Source: Sphagnum compactum (Eukaryota > Bryophyta > Sphagnopsida > Sphagnales). From it: DNA of 64,000 nucleotides. Both the position numbers and the translations under genes were made by a program. Below the pieces are notes generated by a model that was given only the letters and a program-made list of their open reading frames with translations, did no database searches and had not been told where the DNA came from. The DNA lies in the NCBI GenBank assembly GCA_965153455.1, contig OZ234500.1, positions 3,410,001 to 3,474,000 on the forward strand, given 5' to 3'. The first letter of the stretch is position 1, and every line of letters starts with the position of its first letter. Below, in pieces: positions 57,530 to 64,000 of this stretch.

Positions 57530-59450
57530 ACCAGGTTATCCAGTCATCCCCAGGGTTACGCTAATGTCTTCACCATTCATGCATTTCTCTAACAAATGAT
57601 ACTCTTCTCTACAAATGATGTATTTCTCTACTTCACGAAACTCTTAAACGTCGAATGCATGCAAATCTGTTCACTGTTCTGCTCACTACAGGAAAGAACA
57701 TCCCCACAATAGAAAATAGAAAATCCTACCTTCTTTACTTATGATAGGGCGTGTGCCACACTGTCTAAAATCCACTGGAAATCCCAGTTTGAGAATGCCA
57801 CCACCCTCTCTTTCTACCCTCTCTTTCTTATGGGTATCCGGAGTCGGTGAAGATCGGCGATGGCGGTTACCTGCATATTTATTTCTACGATTGCGCCTTC
57901 AACAGTCAGGTCTACGATCACACGGCTAGATCACGACAGGCCCACAACGACGTAGGAATCCAATATTGCATTTGAAGCACCAGAGCCAGCGAACTCCTGA
58001 AAGAATCCATTCCCAGACACATAGACCCATATCTAACAGTCTTTTACGTTGTACAAATAAAACCCCAAGACCAAAACTCTTGGATCCCGACTTCATTCAT
58101 TACAAACCTCAGGAAGCCAGCATCTCACGAAGAAGAAACTATTGCATCGGAAAGAGAACCAGCAGATGCATCACCTCTCTCATCAATCCCGGAAACAAAA
58201 CAGGAAAAGAAGAAGGAAATTCTACTACCCGCCCAATGCAAATCCAATGCAGCTAACGGGAACATTGAAGAATGAACAACGATAACAGCAACCACCGAGG
58301 CAATTCAAATTTTCACTAATCAAAAACACATTTTTTTAGTATGTTTGGATGTAACATTACAGGAGCAAAAAAATTCTTTAAAGGAGAGGATGCACATTTT
58401 GCTTTCTCAGCGGGCAATTTCGTTTCAAAAAATTCCTCTCCTTCACTAGGTCTATCTCTACCCTACATAAAGCCCTTGAGCTACGGCTTCTCTCAATTAT
58501 TGCCTCGCATAGGCCCTTATTTTGGTCATACCCTTGTGCTTGGGCTTTAACCCACACACAAACACAACATAAGACAATTTAAGTTTTATTAGCAAACCAA
58601 TTACCATTAACTATGTAATGACCATTCTGGATACATTAAATGGATACTGACCCATTGTATTATGAATATTCAAATTATGCCTTTTTTGTCAATGTCATAT
58701 TATTAGCTAAGTTATTCAAGAATTATACATATTAATTGTTTGTGAACTAATTAATATTAAGATTATGACTATGATGATGTGTGAACTAATGCACAATTTA
58801 AGTTTTGTTAATGAAAAATTTATAGTAATTTTAGATTGAATTGTTATTCACATGTGGACGCACATGTCTCATTTGATGGCACCATTGCCCATCTTGATCA
58901 AATATGTCCATTTTCTGTCCAACTAATCCAATTGAATCTCCCATTTGACAAATAATCAAAATGATCACAGTCGTCAATTTCATTTGTCAAAAATCGCGTC
59001 TTATTGATTTTCTATACATGAATTAAATTGTATCTTTGTGCTAATTTAGATGTGTTGGATGAATGCTGCTATCACATCCATCCGACATCTTTATCCCTTA
59101 ATGGACTTCATTAGGCTTGGCTGGATTAGTTTGGAATCTTCTAGATTAGTTGCCTAAGCTCTTCTTCACTCTATTTAATCTCTTGTTCCCTTTCTTTATC
59201 AGGTTCATCTTTCATGACAGTTAGTGTTAGTGCTAGCTCTCTCTACCAAGATGTTACTTAGATGAAGATCTTTACTTCCCTTGCAGATCATCAACATGAG
59301 TCTTAGATTAGACCTGTCAGTCTAAGAGGATGGACAAGGGAATCAAGATGCACATCTTGAAAAGTAGTGATTTCTTGTAGTGGATTTGTATGGAAACTGT
59401 TAACAAATTTGCTGCTGAATGTAACAGTGTGTTATTGTTTGCAAAAAATA
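57530..59450. other. Intergenic, upstream of the fasciclin-like gene
   Basis: The first few hundred bases are probably its promoter and 5' leader. Open frames at 57741, 57966 and 58341 are short and motif-free. From about 58560 the sequence is AT-rich. Confidence 0.45.
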
Positions 59451-59457
59451 AGTGTTT

Positions 59458-59640
59458 ACAACCCCATCCGGCACTCCTAGATGGATGTATCAAGCAAACA
59501 CTGGAGTGGTGTGCTTGGGAGGATTAGGCGAAATGGCTGTCAAGTCTGGCAAGGCCTTTGGTATGAAGCTGACTGTCTTCAACACCTCCCCCAACAAAAG
59601 GAAGGACATGGGCTTCAATGCCTGTGTTATTGTAGTAGAG
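59458..59640 (+). pseudogene. Cinnamyl alcohol dehydrogenase-like fragment (NADP-binding exon)
   Basis: The open frame encodes [21 protein letters not shown] followed by [13 protein letters not shown], matching the Rossmann nucleotide-binding segment of plant CAD-type medium-chain alcohol dehydrogenases (GxGxxG as GLGGLG, then the second strand with the SPNK signature that selects NADP). Only about 55 residues remain; no zinc-binding or substrate domains are seen nearby on either side. It is best read as a gene fragment captured or left by duplication. Confidence 0.75.
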
Positions 59641-59709
59641 AGTTCGCACACACATGGAAACATCCATGAACACATGAATACGTTAACGCCACATGAAGTG
59701 AAAATGTGA

Positions 59710-60327
59710 CTACAAGCCCCCTCCTAGCTTGGGGAACCGCAATGCCTCCTACCATATAAAACCATGGTGAAAGAAGATTTCAATCTGCTGCTTAGTTCAG
59801 TAAACATCCACTAGTAGATCACTTGTGTATGGAAATTGTATACAATGTTGTTTCTGGGTGCCCACCTCACATTGTTCTTAACATGGATTGGTTGGTCCCA
59901 TTGTATGGTTCACCATTTTTGATGCAACCTACATACAACATGGAAACACAAGCTTTGATTGATGACTAGTGACCATTTTAGGAAGACAAGACCAGAAGAA
60001 AAACAATCTTTTCCAAAGCCCAGGAACATGGCACAGACTATTGATACATTTTTTGACAAGAGTTTGCTACTTCAGTGCGGCTAATGGAGATAGCCTGTCC
60101 CAACATCTGTCAAAAATATATTGAAAAATTGTTTCAATTTGTACAACTCATGAAAACATTAGCATTTAATTTGTAACATATTTATATTGGATTGAGCATT
60201 AGATTTTTTGCAAAAAGAGTATGTTGAAACTTTTTGAAAATGTGATACAACTGTGTTTGCAAATGTATTGGAATTTAGGGGAAAAATTGGGTTAAATTCG
60301 TTGATAATATGAAACTATTGCACATAT
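59710..60327. other. Intergenic, no gene supported
   Basis: No recognisable feature. Confidence 0.45.
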
Positions 60328-61351
60328 CGCTAGTAGAAATCAGTCAAAATGTAACCACTCCATTTACAACTACATGCGACTTGTAGTCATTTGCGACTAG
60401 ATTTGGGAACATTTGCAACTATTAGACCATATTTCAACTATTTTGGTCATTCTCACAACTATGATGCAACTATTAAAAATTTCATCCTATTGGTTGGATC
60501 AATTTTACATTTATTTTCATCCATTAATACGTTGATATGTCTCATTAATCGCAATAGTCACCAAATTAGTTGCATCCTAAAGATATTATACAATGACATA
60601 GGGGTGTATTTTAATGTATGTACTAAAATTTTATATGTATATATACATATAATATGCATATGTATGTATATTGTTCATATAATGAATCTCAAAATTAATA
60701 TTTGAACTTTGAATTTTTTATTCATCTGAAAATTGATATTTCAATTCTGAAAACTATTATTTTAATTTTTAAAAAATATATTAGAATTTGAAACTTGATA
60801 TTTGAATCTGAAAATTATTATTTCAATTGTTTAAAACATTATTTGAATTTCAATTTTTTGATTTGAATATGGTCTTTTCAATTTAAATTCAAAAAGGCTT
60901 ATTTGATCTAAAATTGATATTTGAATTTTAAATTAATATTTTTGAATCCAAAAATTAGTATTTCAATTCAGAAATTTATTAATTGATTATAAAAATGGAT
61001 ATTTTAATTTTTCATATTTTGATAGGAATATGAAAATCTATGTTTCGACTCTAAAAATAATGATTTCAATTTTAAATAATTATTTGATTTGAACCTGAAA
61101 TTTCAATTCCAAATTATTATTTTGGATTCTCAATTAATACTTCAAGTCTTAAAATGGACATTTTAATTTTGAATATTATAATTTGAATCTGAAAATTGGA
61201 ATTCCAGTTCTGAAATTTGTTGTTTAACTTCAAAAAATGTATTTGATCTAAAAATTGATATTTGAATTCGGAATTATTATGTTGGATTCTTAAATTTATA
61301 GTTTAATTCAAAAAATTATTGATTGAGTTTTAAAGATTTTTTCTACTAGTG
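60328..61351. mobile_element. Candidate small CACTA-like element
   Basis: The left end CGCTAGTAGAAA (60328) and the right end TTTCTACTAGTG (to 61351) are inverted repeats with one mismatch; the mismatch changes CACTA to CGCTA on the left. TTGCAACT, TTGCGACT and ACTACATGCGACT words cluster inside the left end, as in the elements at 33.7-48.3 kb. A 3-bp target duplication is not evident, so the boundaries are uncertain. Confidence 0.4.
60700..61345 (+). repeat. Degenerate AT-rich tandem repeat
   Basis: Words such as tgaaaattgatatttgaat, tctgaaaattattatttcaatt and aaaaattagtatttcaatt recur every 30-35 bp across the block. Confidence 0.65.
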
Positions 61352-62504
61352 TTATCCATAATAAATTGTTTTTATAAATAATTATAAATGATTATGTTTA
61401 TTAAATCTAAGTTGCACTAAATAATTATTGTCATATTATATATTTGTATGTTATATAATTTATATTATTATATTAGAGAAAATTAATTAATATAATTTAT
61501 GTGACATTACTTTAAAATCATTGTAATTATTTCAGATAAGAATTAATTAGTATGTGCATAATTATTTTCTAATTGAACATAATTGTTCACACTCCGTAAT
61601 TTATAACTTCAAACCTGAATTAAAAATTTGGAAAAATTACAGTGTAGTTAAAATAATTATTTTATTGATTTTAATTTCACGAGTTATTGTATAATATTAT
61701 TATTTTATTAATTATGTGATTAATCATCTACGATAAATATTTTATAATAATTTTACAGTAATTATGAAAATTAATGTTATGTTTAACAAATTATTGTATT
61801 TATAGTTAACAATTACCAAGAGAAAAAAATTAATTGACCTATAATAATTTTTACAACAATAAATGTAATTATAAAATAATTAATGTAATTAGTTGAATAA
61901 TATTTTTTCAAACATTCGTTACTTTCTAATAGCAATTGTTAATTCATTACTTATAATTTTAATATAAATATTTAAAATATTTTTACATTAATTATATTAT
62001 ATATAATTCTATCAGATTCTAAACAATAATAAAATATTTTAAAATATTTTACTTATCTAATTATTTATGAGTTATGTATTAATAACTTGTGAGTAACTAG
62101 ATAGCTAGTTTGTTAAATATTGAAAAGTTATTACTTATTTAAGTAATTGATAATGAATATTGAATATTTGTAGTGTATAATTTATAATTTAAATATATGT
62201 AAATTTAATCATTATTAATTAAATGATTATTTAGTTATCTAATACTTGAATTATTTAGAAATCTAAAAACTAAGGAAGTAAGGCATGAAAAAAAATTTGG
62301 AATTACAACTTGGTTTGTGAGGAATTGCAAGTTCAAAACTTATCCCATATTGTTTGTTCTTCATTCCTATTTTGAACACTATATGAACAAAGGGGTGTGG
62401 TCATCCAATGTCACATTAAAAAATTTGTGCACATGGGATGAGCTAATCAAAAAGCTCAACCCAAAACAAAAAAACAAATTATGCACATTTTTAAAATATT
62501 CAAT
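61352..62504. other. Very AT-rich, no gene supported
   Basis: TAATTATT-type words almost throughout; no coding signal until the short frame at 62317-62568, which has no recognisable motif. Confidence 0.5.
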
Positions 62505-62740
62505 TTCCCAACCTATTTATCTACCTAAGCTAGGTAGGTACCTAGTTTATCCTACCCACCTAGGTTGACCTATGTACCTACCTACCTAAGTACCTACCTA
62601 TATGAGTAGGTATTTAACCTAAGAACGTAAAACCTACTTACTTATTTTTAAACCTAAGTAGGTAGGTTGGTATGTAGCCTAGGTTTGTAGGCACCTATTT
62701 ATGTACCTACCTAGGTACCTACCAACCTAATATTAATATA
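62505..62740. repeat. CTACC/GGTAGG palindromic array
   Basis: Words cctacctacctaa, taggtaggta and palindromes such as CCTAGG and GGTACC alternate on both strands, so the block can fold into hairpins. The wording resembles the satellite at 34.2-35.1 kb and 37.7-38.0 kb. Confidence 0.65.
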
Positions 62741-64000
62741 TATAAATTTTTTTAATGCCACTTGGCATACTTACATTAGGCCACGTGTCATAATATAAAA
62801 TCATCCAAGTATTTGAATTGAACATCCTAGATTATTTCAAAATAATTATAATCATAATACTTTAAATAATCAAATATTAAGACATGTGGCAGCACATCAT
62901 TTGCCTTCAAATGTGACCAAAATAGTTGCATCTTAGTCGCATGTGACAATACGTATACAATGGAGTCAAAGGATGAAATGTATTTGTTGACTTTTTCTTT
63001 CATACAATACCCTTGGTCATTTGCGATTAGTTTATCACATGCGACTTGTCTTAAGCGACTAAAGGGATTTTAGTTGCAAAATGTTTTTTGCGATTAAAAT
63101 TTAGTCGCAAAGACTAATTGAAAATACATGTTTTTTTTTTTAATGTCAATATATTGACATTATATGAACACCACAAAACTACACACGTTTTGTCAAAGAT
63201 GTGAAATAAATAGGAATAGATGATGATGTCAAACAAACAATGTAGATGTCATACATAATTGACAATATTTTCTGAGAAAGAATCATGATTATTATCCATA
63301 AATTGAAACATATTTCATGCAAAATTGATGATGAACTATGGTAAGCAACCAAAATGTCTCAGATAAATCAAACAAATTTTGTGGAAATTATACCACATCC
63401 TTGTTAATAAAGTTGAAGATAACCTTAAGAAGAGTACTTACAAATCTGAACGTATTCAATCAATGAGGAATTGCCACTTGTGTGAATAAAAATGAAAATA
63501 AAAGGGTTAAAAAACATAACAATTTGTACCTAAAATCTGTTCACTTTAAAAAGCTAGGCATTATGCAACCTTTAAACACTTGCAAAACAAACATACACGG
63601 AAAACAATATGGATGTGCAAAAAATATGTTGAAATTAAATGTGTTATAAACATTAATTTAATAAAATGACCATGTTGTTGATATCATTCGATGATGTTGG
63701 TATTCTGTGTTTTCAACATGTTTCTTAACAAGTGCTACATGATGGTCTTTTTAATAAAATAACAATGTAGTGTTAATTTTTTTTTCCTCATATCTTCATT
63801 AATATGGGAACCTTGGACTTCTTTTGAATATGTGGAAAATATGTCCATAATGCAATGCAAATCTGTTGCGAAGCCACAAAATTGTTGATTGGCTTTTAAT
63901 CACGGGTTGGACCGCCTTCCACCCCCGGGAGCTTGTTCTCGCTTCTTTGCAACCGTCCAATGTTGTTGGCGGAGCCAAAGTTGTGTTGTGGTAGAGCGAC
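62741..64000. other. AT-rich tail of the window with a GCGACT cluster at 62925-63115
   Basis: Between 62925 and 63115 the words TTAGTCGC, GCGACTTG, GCGACTAA and TTGCGATTA recur in both orientations, the same vocabulary as the CACTA-like ends. The last 120 bases are of normal composition (ccacccccgggagcttg) and may start another element or gene that runs out of the window. Confidence 0.4.

Noticed and set aside
60328-61351. Firm CACTA-like element call with target duplication
   Set aside because: The left terminus reads CGCTA and the flanking triplets (TAT and TTA) do not match, so it stays a candidate only.
1-64000. CRISPR arrays, bacterial operons, tRNA or rRNA genes
   Set aside because: No repeat-spacer structure, no ribosome-binding-site operons and no tRNA or rRNA core sequences were seen; the spliced genes and element types are eukaryotic.

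Overview
The window reads as nuclear DNA of a land plant: AT-rich, gene-poor, with spliced genes and many layers of transposable elements. The recognisable genes are plant-type: a B-box zinc finger protein, a homologue of the plant protein family of Arabidopsis At1g01500, an A-type cytochrome P450, a fasciclin-like arabinogalactan protein, a decayed PLS-class PPR gene and a cinnamyl-alcohol-dehydrogenase fragment. The wording of the PPR relic, together with a retrotransposon type I associate with charophyte and seed-free lineages, suggests a seed-free vascular plant, most likely a fern. This is an inference; the species cannot be read from the sequence.

Layout. 1-2.5 kb: a complete but dead pogo/Tigger-type DNA transposon with matching ends and TA target duplication. 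2.9-4.4 kb: two tandem-repeat blocks. 5.8-6.4 kb: B-box gene (+). 8.9-10.6 kb: two-exon At1g01500-like gene (-) whose intron carries a duplication of its own 3' splice site. 14.6-16.4 kb: non-autonomous hAT-like element with a perfect 8-bp target duplication. 16.4-30.9 kb: long AT-rich stretch without a gene I can support. 31.3-33.4 kb: three-exon P450 (+). 33.7-48.3 kb: a nest of elements, with a possible outer CACTA-like element holding a CTACC-type satellite, into which an inner 2.6-kb CACTA-like element (TAA target duplication) and a 9.7-kb Ty3/gypsy retrotransposon are inserted. 52.5-52.9 kb: 48-bp minisatellite. 54.4-56.1 kb: PPR pseudogene. 56.4-57.5 kb: fasciclin-like gene (-). 59.5 kb: CAD fragment. 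60.3-63.1 kb: further CACTA-like and satellite sequence.

The outstanding object is the Ty3/gypsy element at 38013-47669 (coding strand minus). Its pol reading frame is open for almost 2000 codons and contains, in order, an aspartic protease, a complete-looking C5 cytosine DNA methyltransferase domain, reverse transcriptase, RNase H, integrase and a C-terminal PHD finger. The element thus carries a putative writer of DNA methylation and a putative reader of histone marks in one polyprotein. The leader upstream of gag holds seven tandem motifs with the geometry of the as-1 element (two TGACG cores, 7-bp gap), suggesting control by TGA-type bZIP factors. The copy looks young (312-bp terminal repeats differ at three sites) but the integrase has Lys where the catalytic Glu is expected, and the ends are asymmetric, so it is probably not autonomous now.

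C-to-T type decay recurs: all six premature stops in the pogo transposase are TAG, all three differences between the gypsy terminal repeats are C/T, and the integrase and P450 key-residue losses can be explained by G-to-A changes.
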